64,000 nt of DNA, from NCBI GenBank assembly GCA_902578845.1, contig CACHEM010000005.1:4416-68415 (forward strand). The letters run 5' to 3'. Of the stretch, positions 1-10,080 are shown in pieces. Each line of letters starts with the position of its first letter. Positions within the stretch are counted from its first letter, which is position 1. The DNA comes from an uncultured Prochlorococcus sp. (GTDB lineage: Bacteria; Cyanobacteriota; Cyanobacteriia; PCC-6307; Cyanobiaceae). Below the pieces are notes generated by a model. The model was given only the letters and a program-made list of their open reading frames with translations, was not told where the DNA came from and ran no database searches. A program made the translations under genes and the position numbers.

Positions 1-17
1 CAATGACAAATGAATAA

Positions 18-90
18 TGGGGGTGGCGAGGATCGAACTCGCCTTAGCCAAATTATGAGTTTGGTGCATTCACCAGATTGCTACACCCCC
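18..90 (-). tRNA. tRNA with CAU anticodon (elongator Met, or Ile2)
   Basis: On the minus strand the sequence folds as a cloverleaf. The acceptor GGGGGTG pairs with CACCCCC, the T stem is GCGAG/CTCGC, and the anticodon stem CCAAA/TTTGG encloses loop CTCATAA with anticodon CAU. Position 1 pairs fully in the acceptor, so it is not an initiator tRNA. The CCA end is not encoded. The anticodon alone does not separate elongator Met from lysidine-modified Ile; Met is more likely. Confidence 0.9.
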
Positions 91-231
91 AAGGGAATTT
101 ATGTAATTATAATTACATTGAATTTTAATATACAATATAAAAATAATATTTCAAAAAACACCTCATTAGGAAGTTTTTGTGAGATTTCTTTTTTTTCTTC
201 TAATCTTTAAATAGAAATTTAAGATTTACTA

Positions 232-792
232 ATGGACAAATTTTCGGATAAGTATGATTTAAATAAAGCAAAATTGTTAAAACAGTTAATTGAAAAATCT
301 TACAAGAAAGGAAACTTCACTTTATCTTCAGGAAAAGAAAGCTGTCATTACCTGAACTGTAAACCAGTGTCACTAAATGGCGAAGGCTTAAACTTAATAA
401 GTGATTTATTTTTAGAGTTAAAGGACTCAAGGTCAAAAGCTGTAGCAGGATTGACATTAGGCGCAGACCCTATAGTTAGTGGATTAATTGTCAAAGCAGC
501 TTTGCATGGCCTAGACCTTGATGGTTTAATAATTCGGAAAGAAATCAAAAAATACGGTACCAAAGCTGGAATAGAGGGCCCTACATTAGAAGAAGGAACT
601 TTGGTAACTGTTTTAGAGGATGTCGTTACAACAGCTGGTTCAGTGATAAAAGCTATAAAAAAGTTACGCGAAAATAATTATGTTGTTGAGGAAGTTTTGT
701 CTATAGTTGATAGGCAAGAAGGGGGATTAGAAGCCCTTGAAGATGAAAATGTTAAATTAAAGAGTCTTTTTACAATAAAAGACTTTCTTTAA
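232..792 (+). CDS. pyrE: Orotate phosphoribosyltransferase
   Basis: This is the pyrimidine biosynthesis enzyme that joins orotate and PRPP to give orotidine 5'-phosphate in the cytoplasm. The 186-aa length is normal for the family. The PRPP-binding motif [13 protein letters not shown] lies at residues 125-137, and the [14 protein letters not shown] loop typical of OPRTases is at about 102-115. The gene starts at an ATG after an AT-rich gap following the tRNA on the other strand. The next gene begins 10 bp downstream on the same strand, so the two are probably co-transcribed. Confidence 0.95.
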   Translation: MDKFSDKYDLNKAKLLKQLIEKSYKKGNFTLSSGKESCHYLNCKPVSLNGEGLNLISDLFLELKDSRSKAVAGLTLGADPIVSGLIVKAALHGLDLDGLIIRKEIKKYGTKAGIEGPTLEEGTLVTVLEDVVTTAGSVIKAIKKLRENNYVVEEVLSIVDRQEGGLEALEDENVKLKSLFTIKDFL

Positions 793-802
793 TTATTTTA
801 AA

Positions 803-1639
803 ATGAAAGATATAAAAAATAAGTTTTGGCTTGAAAAATTTGATTGTTTTTCTATTACTGGAAAAGATGCCAGAAAATTTTTGAATGGAACAACAACTGG
901 TAATATTCTTGATTTAGAAAATAAAGTTATCAAAACTTGTTGGTTAAATCCAAATGGAGTTTTAAGGTCATTAATTGAAATTAATTTTTTAGAAAGAAAC
1001 TTAGAAGTGATTATCTTGGTGGGAAACACTCTTGAAATGATTGATTACTTTAATCAAATTATTTTTCCAGCAGACGATGTACTTCTAAGTGAACCTTATT
1101 CCATACATAGAATTCAGCAAGTTGATGAAGCTAGTTCATGGCGAACTTACAAGCCTATTTTCTTCAAAACAGAAGATAAAGAATTTGAAATATATAAAAA
1201 TAAAATAAATTTACTGAATCCCAATGATTTAAAACTTTGGAAGATTAATCAGGCCATACCCTCTTTAGAAATGGAAATAAACGGAAAAAATAATCCTCTT
1301 GAGCTCGGATTAAAAGATCTTATAGATTTTAATAAAGGTTGTTATTTAGGACAAGAAACAATGTCAAAAATAAAAAATGTTTCTTCTTTAAAACAGGAAA
1401 TAAGAATTTGGGAATCATTTGAATCTAATTTGAATTTAGATGTAGAAGATAAAAATTTATATATAAATTCTGCCAAGAATATTTCTGTAGGCAAAATAAC
1501 TAGTATTTTTAAATCAGATTCTCAAATAAAAGGCTTAGCAATGGTAAAAAGAAAATATTTAGATGAAGGAAGTTATTTTTTTTCAGAAATTTTTGGAAAA
1601 ATTGTTATTCATAAATCTGTAGGATCAATTTTTCTTTAA
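803..1639 (+). CDS. ygfZ: YgfZ/GcvT-like folate-binding protein
   Basis: The protein has 278 aa. The YgfZ signature KGCYLGQE is at residues 178-185; its conserved Cys (C180) is the functional residue in the family. YgfZ proteins bind folate and support iron-sulfur cluster enzymes such as MiaB. The N-terminal half resembles the GcvT fold rather than the true glycine-cleavage T-protein, which is longer. It sits 10 bp after pyrE and its 3' end overlaps the convergent nuclease gene by 15 bp. Confidence 0.85.
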   Translation: MKDIKNKFWLEKFDCFSITGKDARKFLNGTTTGNILDLENKVIKTCWLNPNGVLRSLIEINFLERNLEVIILVGNTLEMIDYFNQIIFPADDVLLSEPYSIHRIQQVDEASSWRTYKPIFFKTEDKEFEIYKNKINLLNPNDLKLWKINQAIPSLEMEINGKNNPLELGLKDLIDFNKGCYLGQETMSKIKNVSSLKQEIRIWESFESNLNLDVEDKNLYINSAKNISVGKITSIFKSDSQIKGLAMVKRKYLDEGSYFFSEIFGKIVIHKSVGSIFL

Positions 1640-3043
1640 TTGATTTTTGATTAAATATTCTGCAATTTTTAGAGTAGCCAAACAATCATCTTTGTTATAT
1701 TGGATAATTTTTTTTAAAAATATTTCGTTTTCTGTAATTTGATATTGAATCCACCAATAAAGGGCTTTCGAGCCACTTACATTTTTCTGCATCCATTCGA
1801 ATCCAAGCCAATTAGAAACAGTTTTTAAGCCATAGTTTTTTAGTGGTAATATCCAAGACTTTCGTATGAAGGTGTGTAAGTCAATAAATCTTAAGGCAAG
1901 TGAATCAATTTCCTCAAAACTAAAATTTAGGTTTTTAGCAATATTAATTATTGCTATCTTTTCAGTTTCTCCATAATGTAAAACTGGCCATTCCTTCTGT
2001 GAAAAAAGTATTTCAATAATTTTCCTGTAAGATTCTTCTTTATTATTTTTAAGATTTAAGATTGGCTCATAAATAAGATCCTCTTTTTTTGTAAACAAAT
2101 TATTTATTTTTAAAAAACCATATAAAAAGTCATGCTTATCATCTGGATTTGACTCAATATCAAATATATAAAATCCCGAACATGTTTTTTTTATTAGATC
2201 GTCAGTATCATTTTTATTGGAAATGCGATATGGCTCACCAGAAATATAAGCTTTTGCTTGCTTTACAAATACGGAAGCTTTTTCATACTTTTGATCGTTG
2301 AATTTAGATAATTTCTCTCCAAGTTTTTTTTCGCTATATGAAGCTAATGTTTGGGTATCAGATATTCCATTCAATATGAGTAATGAGGCCATTTTGGATC
2401 CTATTCCATCTATATCTGTTAGATATCCATTCTCTTTTGCTTCTTTGTTACAAAATTTTTGCCATGAACAAATAGTACATTTTTTTCTATCTTGAGTTAT
2501 TTCGGGCATAAATCCCTCCAAGCATTCATTCAAACTTAATAAAACATTCAAAACTTTTTTTCTTAATTTTTTATTTAAATAAATTTGTTCAACATTAACT
2601 TTTTTATCAAAACTTGAAATTACTAATCCTTTCTCAATTTTAGATTCTTGAAAAGATTCCAACAGCATAGAACTAAAAGCTAAATCGAATAAATGTTCTT
2701 TAGTGGTTTTGTGGCCTAACTTATAAACAGCAGGTAAATATTTATATTGTCCCCATTTACTTTTACCTTTAGTCTTTACAAGTAATTGTGGACGTATCTC
2801 AGCTTTAATATTTTGGAAAAGATTCCGTTTGATTTTTAATCCAATTACCCCTTGATAACCATTTTCACAGGCTTTTAATCCTGAATATATTTCACCATTA
2901 CAAAATTCAGAGAAAATTTGAAACTGATTAATCTTATCTATAGCTTTATGGGGAGACCAAACTTCATAAGATTTTTTACCCTTAAAATCTAGCCATGCTT
3001 TTCTTTTGCATCTTATAAAACTTTTTAAATGAAGAGAATTCAA
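1625..3043 (-). CDS. RecB-like nuclease with RNase H-like domain (TM0106 family)
   Basis: The 472-aa protein has an N-terminal PD-(D/E)XK RecB-like region. Cysteines C12, C189, C192 and C198 have the C-...-CxxC-x5-C spacing of an Fe-S cluster in RecB/Cas4-type nucleases. A helix-hairpin-helix-like stretch (DIDGIGSKMASLLI) is at about 210-223. The C-terminal third begins with FYIFDIESNP near residue 292 and looks like the predicted RNase H-like domain of this family. It starts at TTG, since no ATG fits before the conserved start MNSLHLKSF. The biological role is unknown; DNA processing is inferred from the folds. There is no Cas gene nearby, so it is not a CRISPR component. Confidence 0.75.
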   Translation of the reverse strand: MNSLHLKSFIRCKRKAWLDFKGKKSYEVWSPHKAIDKINQFQIFSEFCNGEIYSGLKACENGYQGVIGLKIKRNLFQNIKAEIRPQLLVKTKGKSKWGQYKYLPAVYKLGHKTTKEHLFDLAFSSMLLESFQESKIEKGLVISSFDKKVNVEQIYLNKKLRKKVLNVLLSLNECLEGFMPEITQDRKKCTICSWQKFCNKEAKENGYLTDIDGIGSKMASLLILNGISDTQTLASYSEKKLGEKLSKFNDQKYEKASVFVKQAKAYISGEPYRISNKNDTDDLIKKTCSGFYIFDIESNPDDKHDFLYGFLKINNLFTKKEDLIYEPILNLKNNKEESYRKIIEILFSQKEWPVLHYGETEKIAIINIAKNLNFSFEEIDSLALRFIDLHTFIRKSWILPLKNYGLKTVSNWLGFEWMQKNVSGSKALYWWIQYQITENEIFLKKIIQYNKDDCLATLKIAEYLIKNQLKKN

Positions 3044-3120
3044 ATTATTTTAAGGGCGGTTTTAAAATTTACTTATATAAATTAATATAGATAATTGAAA
3101 GAAATAAAGGAACTTTTAAA

Positions 3121-4575
3121 TTGACAGGTAATAAATTCGATAACATAAAATTTGGAACTGATGGGTGGAGAGGAATTATTGGATTTGATTTTAATTTATC
3201 TAATCTTTCAAGAGTTGTTGTTGCTGCATGCCAAGAGTTGCATTATCAATACTATAAAGAAGTTAATTCAAAGAAAATTATAATTGGATATGATCGTAGA
3301 TTTATGGCAAGTGAATTTGCCAAGCAAATTGTTCCTTTTGTAAGAGGATGTGGTTTCGAACCGATCTTATCTAATAGCTTTGTTACAACACCTTCTTGTA
3401 GTTTCTATGCTAAAGAAGTCGGTTGTCTTGGAGCCTTAGTAATTACAGCAAGTCATAATCCATATAATTGGCTAGGTCTGAAAATCAAGAACTTTAATGG
3501 ATGTTCTGTTGACGAATCTTTTACGAGTGAAATTGAAAAAAGATTAATGCTTGGAAATTCGATTGAAAAAATAGATGGTGTTAATCAATTGGTAGATATT
3601 AAGAAATTTCATTTAGATAGAATTAAATCCCTTTTTGATATTGACTTTATTTCCAATAGATTGAAAAAAATGAAATTGAGAATTTTTGTAGATTCTATGC
3701 ATGGTTCAGCTGCAAATTGTATGGCTGAGATTTTTGCTTCTAATGATTTAGAAGTTATTTCAGAAATCAGGAAAGATGCTGATCCCTTTTTTGGAGGAAA
3801 ACCTCCTGAACCCCTTTTAAATTATGTAGATGATCTAAATCAAATACTAATGAAAAATTCAACAAATGAAGTCAAAACTCTAGGAATTATATTTGATGGT
3901 GATGGTGACAGAATTGCGGCAATTGATGAAAAAGGAAGATACTCTAGTACTCAAGATTTACTTCCATACTTTATTAGCTATTTGGGCGAAATTAAAAATA
4001 ATACTTATCCAGTTTTAAAGACTGTTAGTGGTTCAGATATTATTAAAAATATATCAGAGAGTCAAAATAGAGATGTTTTTGAACTTCCAGTTGGCTTTAA
4101 ATATATTGCTGAAAAAATGATTAAAGAGAAAATATTTATTGGAGGAGAGGAATCTGGGGGAGTTGGTTTTGGTGACTTTATGCCTGAAAGAGATGCTCTA
4201 TATGCAGCGATGGTTTTATTAAATGGAGTTGCTGAAAAATCTCAATATTTATATGAAACCTTAGATGAAATTCAAAAAGATTTTGGGCCAAGTTTTTATA
4301 AAAGAATTGATATTAAATTTCCAAATCAGTCAGAAAAAAATAACGTAAAAGAATTTATCATAGATAATATTCCTGATAATATAAATAATCACAAGTTAAA
4401 AAGTATCTCAAAGATTGATGGAATAAAGTTGAGAATTGATAAAAATTTTTGGCTTCTTTTTAGATTCTCAGGAACGGAACCTCTTTTAAGGTTATATTGT
4501 GAAGCACCAAAAGAATCTTATTTAGATGAGTTATTAGAGTGGGGTCAAGTATTTATAAACTTGGTAGGAAAATAA
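3121..4575 (+). CDS. Phosphoglucomutase/phosphomannomutase family protein
   Basis: This is an alpha-D-phosphohexomutase of 484 aa. The phosphoserine loop TASHNP is at residues 109-114 with catalytic S111. The Mg loop DGDGDR is at 259-264, the sugar loop GGEESGG at 341-347 and the phosphate loop RFSGTEPLLR near 460. It interconverts sugar 1- and 6-phosphates and feeds glycogen and envelope sugar synthesis; glucose versus mannose preference cannot be read from sequence. The TTG start is supported by AAAGGA about 9 bp upstream. The rdgB gene follows after 2 bp. Confidence 0.9.
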   Translation: MTGNKFDNIKFGTDGWRGIIGFDFNLSNLSRVVVAACQELHYQYYKEVNSKKIIIGYDRRFMASEFAKQIVPFVRGCGFEPILSNSFVTTPSCSFYAKEVGCLGALVITASHNPYNWLGLKIKNFNGCSVDESFTSEIEKRLMLGNSIEKIDGVNQLVDIKKFHLDRIKSLFDIDFISNRLKKMKLRIFVDSMHGSAANCMAEIFASNDLEVISEIRKDADPFFGGKPPEPLLNYVDDLNQILMKNSTNEVKTLGIIFDGDGDRIAAIDEKGRYSSTQDLLPYFISYLGEIKNNTYPVLKTVSGSDIIKNISESQNRDVFELPVGFKYIAEKMIKEKIFIGGEESGGVGFGDFMPERDALYAAMVLLNGVAEKSQYLYETLDEIQKDFGPSFYKRIDIKFPNQSEKNNVKEFIIDNIPDNINNHKLKSISKIDGIKLRIDKNFWLLFRFSGTEPLLRLYCEAPKESYLDELLEWGQVFINLVGK

Positions 4576-4577
4576 GG

Positions 4578-5153
4578 ATGAAAAATTTATTTTTAGCGAG
4601 TAAGAATAAAGGTAAAATTGAAGAATATAAGAAATTGCTGGCTCGAGTTAATTGTAAATTATTACTTCAGCCAGAATCATTAGAAGTTGAAGAGGATGGA
4701 CTGACATTTAGAGATAATGCAATTAAAAAAGCTAGTGAAGTTTCGAGAAAAACAAATAATTTCTCAATAGCAGATGATTCAGGAATTTGTATTGAAGCAC
4801 TAGATGGTAAGCCTGGCATTTACTCATCTAGATATGCAGAAAATGATCAGAAGAGAATTGAACGAGTTTTAAAAGAACTTAATGGAGTTCAAAATAGAAG
4901 TGCTTTCTTTATTGCTAATATTTGTGTTTGTTCCCCAAATGGTGAAGTGATTATTGAATCTGAGGCCAAATGTCTTGGCAATATTATTTTAAAACCGAGA
5001 GGAAAAGGTGGTTTTGGGTATGACCCAATTTTTGAGGAGAATTCTACCAAATTAACTTTCGCAGAAATGAATAATGATATTAAAGACTCTTGTAGTCATA
5101 GAGGTAAAGCATTAAAAAAAATTATCCCAGATTTAATTGAAATTTTTTCTTAA
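4578..5153 (+). CDS. rdgB: dITP/XTP pyrophosphatase (Ham1/RdgB)
   Basis: This is a house-cleaning enzyme that hydrolyses non-canonical purine triphosphates (ITP, XTP) to monophosphates. The start MKNLFLASKNKGKIEEY has the SxNxxK substrate motif. Further signatures are ADDSGICIEALDGKPGIYSSRYA, read in pieces around residues 66-88, and GGFGYDPIF near 147. I chose the ATG at 4578, preceded by AAGG, giving 191 aa; a longer frame from 4539 only reads into the upstream gene's end. It is coupled to the phosphohexomutase gene. Confidence 0.93.
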   Translation: MKNLFLASKNKGKIEEYKKLLARVNCKLLLQPESLEVEEDGLTFRDNAIKKASEVSRKTNNFSIADDSGICIEALDGKPGIYSSRYAENDQKRIERVLKELNGVQNRSAFFIANICVCSPNGEVIIESEAKCLGNIILKPRGKGGFGYDPIFEENSTKLTFAEMNNDIKDSCSHRGKALKKIIPDLIEIFS

Positions 5154-5155
5154 AT

Positions 5156-6640
5156 TCAATTAATCCAAGATCCATGAAGGCCATGAGGAATTGAAATGGG
5201 TAATTCATAAACAGCTAATTCTTTTAAGTCTTTTGCGTCTAATATCACTAAATCGCTTCCTCTTCTTTCTCCGTTCCATAGAAGTATAAATAAAAATCCT
5301 TCATCTTCTTTTGAAGATTTTTCTAATGGAACCATAATTGGTTCACTTACGAATCCACTTGGACCTGCTGACCAAGAAATCTCTTCCTTAGAAGTTAAAT
5401 TTATTTTTTTAATTGCTTGAAGTGGAGCGTTCCCCTGCTTTTGAGATGTGCTTGCCATCCAACTAAAAGTTGCAGTTAATCCTAAGTTTTTGGGATTAAC
5501 AACAGCAAATTCACAACATTGTTCACTTAAAGTTTCAAGTTCACAAGTTTTTTTCTTTAGATCGATAATTGATCTTTTTAGTTTTCCTTCTGGATATTTA
5601 TCAAAGTCAATATCCCTAAAATTCTCTTCTGGACCAACTGATGGGAAATCATCATAAAAAATACTATCTAATACGATTTTGGAATCTTTTTCAAATGCAT
5701 TTACATGATGAAAAACGAATCCTTCTGGAGCATCTATTGTTAACGGTGGCTGACCTCTAAATAATCCACTTTCTCTGGGGATGATAAAAAACTTTGCCTT
5801 TTTATTTGGGTTTGATTTAAGACATTGTGCTGCTCCTCTTTGACCCATTACAAATGGAAGAGGGTTGAAATCAATAGCATTCTGTAAGAATATTGCCCAA
5901 TTAGTTGTAATTGCGAAATCATGAAGGAATGCAAAGCCATTAAAGGTATCTTTTCTGTCGAAAATGAGCTCTCCAGAATTTGTACCAGCGTTATTAAATT
6001 CCATTAATCTAATGGTACTTTTAGGTCCTGTTTGAACTCCAAAAGTGACTAAAAGTTCTGAAGATTCATTTGAGTTTAGATCGGTTTTAGGATGGGCACT
6101 GAATGCTTCGTTGGGCTTGAGTACCCCTTTTAATGTTGTTAAACCAATAGTGGCAAGACTATCAGGATCCATTGCATGTGGACCCGCTGCTTCCCATAAT
6201 GCGAGAATTTTATCTCCTAATTTAACAACATGAGTATTAGCGATATTCTTGAATTTTAGATCTAATGCATTATTTAAAATTCCTCCATTTTTCTGTGTCC
6301 CAAAAACACCTCTATAAATAAATTTATTTATTTTTTCTTCTTCCAAATAGCCTTTAGTTCTAACAAATCTATTTGTTAAGAATGGCTTACCATTTTCAAA
6401 TTTTATGGATGTTATCATTCCATCGCCATCAAATGGATGATGAACCCATTGTCCACCTCTCTCTAATATTCCTGGTCCATTTCTTAATAATGTTCCATTT
6501 AAATTTTTAATATTATTACCTTTGCAAACTTTAAGAGGCTCTTTAGTTAGTTCCTTTTCTACATTTTGATAAGCACTGGACCAATCTTCTTTATTAAAAC
6601 TTTTAATTTTATCAATTTTTTTATCTTGTAAATTAGTCAC
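5156..6640 (-). CDS. Carotenoid oxygenase (RPE65/CCD family)
   Basis: The 494-aa protein is a carotenoid or apocarotenoid cleavage dioxygenase. The four iron-ligand histidine contexts of the family are visible: SAHPKTD, FLHDFAIT, FHHVNAFE and the C-terminal PHGLHGSW. HHPFDGDGM occurs near residue 67. The likely reaction is O2-dependent double-bond cleavage giving apocarotenoids or retinal-type products; the substrate is unknown. It starts at GTG. It ends 2 bp from the convergent rdgB stop and does not look co-transcribed with hisB (about 70 bp gap). Confidence 0.88.
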   Translation of the reverse strand: MTNLQDKKIDKIKSFNKEDWSSAYQNVEKELTKEPLKVCKGNNIKNLNGTLLRNGPGILERGGQWVHHPFDGDGMITSIKFENGKPFLTNRFVRTKGYLEEEKINKFIYRGVFGTQKNGGILNNALDLKFKNIANTHVVKLGDKILALWEAAGPHAMDPDSLATIGLTTLKGVLKPNEAFSAHPKTDLNSNESSELLVTFGVQTGPKSTIRLMEFNNAGTNSGELIFDRKDTFNGFAFLHDFAITTNWAIFLQNAIDFNPLPFVMGQRGAAQCLKSNPNKKAKFFIIPRESGLFRGQPPLTIDAPEGFVFHHVNAFEKDSKIVLDSIFYDDFPSVGPEENFRDIDFDKYPEGKLKRSIIDLKKKTCELETLSEQCCEFAVVNPKNLGLTATFSWMASTSQKQGNAPLQAIKKINLTSKEEISWSAGPSGFVSEPIMVPLEKSSKEDEGFLFILLWNGERRGSDLVILDAKDLKELAVYELPISIPHGLHGSWIN

Positions 6641-6712
6641 AACAAAAAAACTATTTTTTCTATTTTCGCCAAAAATAAACTGAATTGTGGCTGATTCGAA
6701 AAAATTCCTATT

Positions 6713-7318
6713 TTATTCTTTTTCTAGCATTCCTTTGCTGCTCGGGATTGAATCAGATCTTCTCAGATCTATTTCGGTAGCCATTCTCAGTGCTCTAGAA
6801 AAAGCTTTAAAGCAAGCCTCAACTATATGATGTGAATTACTACCTTGTATTTGCTTTATATGTAGAGTAATACCGCTGTTATTTACAAAGGCAATAAAAA
6901 ACTCTTTTACTAATTCAGTATCATAATTTCCTATTCTTGGAGCTTTTAATTTAAGATCATAAGATAGATGTGGTCTGCCAGAACAGTCTAAAGTGACTTG
7001 AACTAATGCTTCATCTAATGGGGCAAAGAAATGTCCAAATCTGCTTATTCCTTTTCTTTCTCCCAATGCTTTTGAAAATGCTTTGCCTAATGCGATTCCT
7101 ACATCTTCATTTGTATGATGATCATCAATATGGGTATCTCCAATTGCTTTTATATTTAAATCGAATAAACCATGGCTGGATATTTGATGAAGCATATGAT
7201 CTAAGAATGGGATCCCTGTATCAATCTCAGAAATTCCATTTCCATCTAAGTTTATAAATACAGAGATATCTGTTTCATTCGTTTTTCTTTTTATTTCAGA
7301 TTGCCTTAGAGATGACAT
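6713..7318 (-). CDS. hisB: Imidazoleglycerol-phosphate dehydratase
   Basis: This monofunctional HisB (201 aa) catalyses the sixth step of histidine synthesis. Metal-binding motifs are present: FLDHMLHQ with the following SHGLFDL, then [23 protein letters not shown], and the second [11 protein letters not shown]. The length matches bacterial monofunctional enzymes and there is no HisN phosphatase part. It lies just downstream of fabI on the same strand. Confidence 0.96.
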   Translation of the reverse strand: MSSLRQSEIKRKTNETDISVFINLDGNGISEIDTGIPFLDHMLHQISSHGLFDLNIKAIGDTHIDDHHTNEDVGIALGKAFSKALGERKGISRFGHFFAPLDEALVQVTLDCSGRPHLSYDLKLKAPRIGNYDTELVKEFFIAFVNNSGITLHIKQIQGSNSHHIVEACFKAFSRALRMATEIDLRRSDSIPSSKGMLEKE

Positions 7319-7338
7319 TTTTATGCAAAAAACTTAGT

Positions 7339-8121
7339 TTACATTCCATTAATGCAGTAACCCGCATCAACATAAATTGTTTGGCCTGTAATGCCGCTAG
7401 AGAGATCACTTAATAAAAAAGCAGCAGTATTACCTACTTCTGTTTGAGTGACTGTTCTGCGTAAAGGAGCCTTTTCTTCAACATTGTGAATCATATCTAA
7501 AATGCCACCTATAGCAGAACTCGCAAGTGTTCTTATAGGTCCAGCACTTATTGCATTAACTCTGATTTGTTTTGCAGGACCAAGTTCTGCAGAAAGATAT
7601 CTGACTGAAGCTTCTAAAGCTGCTTTAGCGACTCCCATCACGTTATAGTTAGGAATTGCCCTTTCTGATCCTAAATAAGTTAATGAGACAACGCCAGCAC
7701 CATCACTTAAAAGTGGTTTTGCTGCTTTACATAAAGGTGCTAATGAATAAGCACTTATATTAAGAGCTCTATCAAAACCTTCTGAAGTGGTAGCACTATA
7801 ATCTCCAATCAATTCGTCGCGTCCTGCAAATGCTAAGCAGTGAACTAAACCGTCAATTTGCCCCCAATTGTTTTTTATATTCTGAAAGATTTCTTCTATT
7901 TGAACTGGATTTTGAACATCAAGAGGCAAAAATAACGTTGGGTTTAAAGGTTCAGTGAGTTCTCTTACTTTAGATTCGAATCTTCCCTTATCATCAGGCA
8001 AATATGTGATTCCAAGTTCTGCACCAGCTTTTGACAATTGTTGAGCAATACCCCATGCTATTGAACGATTATTTGCAATTCCCGTAACAAGAATTTTTTT
8101 GCCAGTTAGATTTAGAAGCAT
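7339..8121 (-). CDS. fabI: Enoyl-[acyl-carrier-protein] reductase (NADH)
   Basis: This enzyme performs the last reduction of the fatty-acid elongation cycle. It is a short-chain dehydrogenase of the FabI subgroup. The NADH-binding motif GIANNRSIAWGIA is near the start. The catalytic Tyr is in SYLGSERAIPNYNVMGVAKAALE, read in pieces, with YN-x3-GxAK. VDAGYCINGM ends the protein. The chosen ATG gives 260 aa, the family length; the frame runs 27 codons further upstream, but that extension is not FabI-like. Confidence 0.95.
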   Translation of the reverse strand: MLLNLTGKKILVTGIANNRSIAWGIAQQLSKAGAELGITYLPDDKGRFESKVRELTEPLNPTLFLPLDVQNPVQIEEIFQNIKNNWGQIDGLVHCLAFAGRDELIGDYSATTSEGFDRALNISAYSLAPLCKAAKPLLSDGAGVVSLTYLGSERAIPNYNVMGVAKAALEASVRYLSAELGPAKQIRVNAISAGPIRTLASSAIGGILDMIHNVEEKAPLRRTVTQTEVGNTAAFLLSDLSSGITGQTIYVDAGYCINGM

Positions 8122-8227
8122 TTTGTTTATTATTTCTATATATTCTCCTATATAAAAGTACCCATCTTTACGGATTACTGCAAAATATACAATAATTTTC
8201 AAATATCAAAGAATATTTAACTTAAAC

Positions 8228-8821
8228 ATGGTCAGAACAAATTCTATGGTTTTGGAATTAGGTTTTCAATTACCTAGTTTCGAAATGTTAAATGCTAATT
8301 CTTTAAATAATCAATATTTTAATTCTCATAATCTAGATAATCGGCATTTACTTTTAATGTTTATTTGTGCCCATTGTCCATTTGTTAAATATATTGAGAA
8401 GCAAATTTTTACCTTAAATAAAGAAATTGAAAATACAGTTCAAACTGTTGCAATTTCTAGTAATGATATTGTCACTCATCCTTCAGATTCTCCTGAAAAT
8501 TTGAGATTGCAAGCACAATCACAGGGATGGAGTTTCCCTTATCTATATGATGAAAATCAAAAATTTGCTAAGGAGTTAAAAGCAGCTTGCACCCCCGATT
8601 TTTATCTTTTTTCAAATGAAGGAGATGGTGATTTTTTATTGTTTTATCATGGCCAATTAGACGATAGTAGACCAGGTAATAATATCCCTTTGTCTGGTGA
8701 AGATTTGCGCTCTGCTGTGAGAGATTTGAATCAAGAAAATTCTTATCCTTTAAATCAGATTCCCTCTTTAGGTTGCAATATTAAATGGACTCCTGGTAAT
8801 GAACCTAGTTGGTTTAAGTGA
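8228..8821 (+). CDS. Thioredoxin-fold redoxin (AhpC/TSA-like)
   Basis: The 197-aa protein has a thioredoxin-like fold. The likely active site is MFICAHCPFVKYIE (CxxC, near residues 45-58). It is followed by an Asn-rich AISSNDIVTHPSDSPE region and FPYLYDENQKFAKELKAACTPDFYLF, read in pieces, which has the cis-Pro context of the fold. This family is usually annotated as thioredoxin family or peroxiredoxin-like. A thiol-disulfide role is inferred and the partner is unknown. It diverges from fabI. Confidence 0.8.
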   Translation: MVRTNSMVLELGFQLPSFEMLNANSLNNQYFNSHNLDNRHLLLMFICAHCPFVKYIEKQIFTLNKEIENTVQTVAISSNDIVTHPSDSPENLRLQAQSQGWSFPYLYDENQKFAKELKAACTPDFYLFSNEGDGDFLLFYHGQLDDSRPGNNIPLSGEDLRSAVRDLNQENSYPLNQIPSLGCNIKWTPGNEPSWFK

Positions 8822-8874
8822 ATTAAAATGTTTTTTTACCCATAGAAATATGGTTTAGGGTTAATATATTCACT

Positions 8875-10080
8875 ATGCAAATACCTCCATTTACTTTAAA
8901 TAGGCAGTTCCAAGAAATTGGCTCTGAAATTGAGAGTGAGGTTTTTAAAGTTTTAAAAGGGGGCCAGTATATTGGAGGACAAGAGATCGCTAAATTTGAG
9001 GAAAGTTTTTCTAATCTGATTGGCGTTAAAAATACTATTGGATGTAACAGTGGAACTGATGCTTTAGTGTTAGCTTTACGAGCATTAGATATAGGTGTGG
9101 GTGACGATGTTATTACCTCATCTTTTAGCTTTTTTGCGACTGCAGAGGCTATTAGTGCAGTTGGTGCTAATCCTATTTTGGTAGATATAGATCCTGAAAC
9201 TTATCTCATTAATACCGAACTAATAGAACAAGAAATAAATTCTAATACCAAGGCAATTATGCCAGTTCATCTATTTGGCAATGCAGTGAATATGACCTCA
9301 ATAAAATCATTGGCCAACAAATATGACTTAAAAGTAATCGAAGATTGTGCTCAGGCAACATGCACAATGTGGGAAAATTCCAAAGTTGGTAGTATCGGTG
9401 ATATAGGTTGTTTTAGCTTTTTCCCTACTAAAAATTTAGGAGCTGCTGGAGATGGTGGAGCAGTAACAACTTCAGATCAGAAGATTGCCAAAAAAATTAG
9501 AGAACTAGCTGTTCATGGTAGCCCAATAAGATATCACCATACTCAAATTGGATATAACAGCAGACTTGATACCATTCAAGCCGCCATATTAAATATCAAA
9601 ATTAAATATATTTCTAAGTGGATTAAGAATCGTCAAAAAATCGCCAATAATTATCTTAATTTATTAAAGAAAAATCCATTTATTAGTTTTCCAAAAATTA
9701 GCTCTGATTCAATTTCCCATTCTTGGAATCAATTTGTCATCAAATTAAGAAACGATAAATATTTTTTAAATGAAGATTTTTCAAATTTATTTGATACTGA
9801 TTGCAAAAAATACTATTCCTTAAGGAATTTGGTAAAACAAAGACTTTTTGAAAAAGGTATTAATTCAATTATTTATTATCCAATTCCAATACACGCACAA
9901 ATAGCTTACAAAAATCAAAATTTTTCTAGAGCAAAACTCTTAAATACAGAGAGAATTTGTACAGAAGTTCTTAGTCTTCCAATGTTTCCTGAAATTTCTT
10001 ATGAAGAGCAACTTTATGTAGCAGAAAATTTAAATAAAGTTTTAAACAATTGTATAGAGGAAATTCAAATTTCTGCATAA
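8875..10080 (+). CDS. DegT/DnrJ/EryC1/StrS aminotransferase
   Basis: This 401-aa PLP-dependent sugar aminotransferase resembles those making amino-deoxy sugars for surface polysaccharide. The PLP region is visible: CNSGTDALVLALRAL, VIEDCAQA (cofactor Asp) and SFFPTKNLGAAGDGG with the Schiff-base Lys in PTKN. The substrate is a nucleotide-linked keto-sugar by family inference. No other sugar-nucleotide gene lies beside it. Its 3' end overlaps the convergent photolyase gene by 16 bp. Confidence 0.9.
   Translation: MQIPPFTLNRQFQEIGSEIESEVFKVLKGGQYIGGQEIAKFEESFSNLIGVKNTIGCNSGTDALVLALRALDIGVGDDVITSSFSFFATAEAISAVGANPILVDIDPETYLINTELIEQEINSNTKAIMPVHLFGNAVNMTSIKSLANKYDLKVIEDCAQATCTMWENSKVGSIGDIGCFSFFPTKNLGAAGDGGAVTTSDQKIAKKIRELAVHGSPIRYHHTQIGYNSRLDTIQAAILNIKIKYISKWIKNRQKIANNYLNLLKKNPFISFPKISSDSISHSWNQFVIKLRNDKYFLNEDFSNLFDTDCKKYYSLRNLVKQRLFEKGINSIIYYPIPIHAQIAYKNQNFSRAKLLNTERICTEVLSLPMFPEISYEEQLYVAENLNKVLNNCIEEIQISA

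Noticed and set aside
1625..3043. Cas4-like protein of a CRISPR system
   Set aside because: The cysteine pattern is shared by RecB-like nucleases, the RNase H-like half matches the TM0106 family, and no Cas genes or repeats are nearby.
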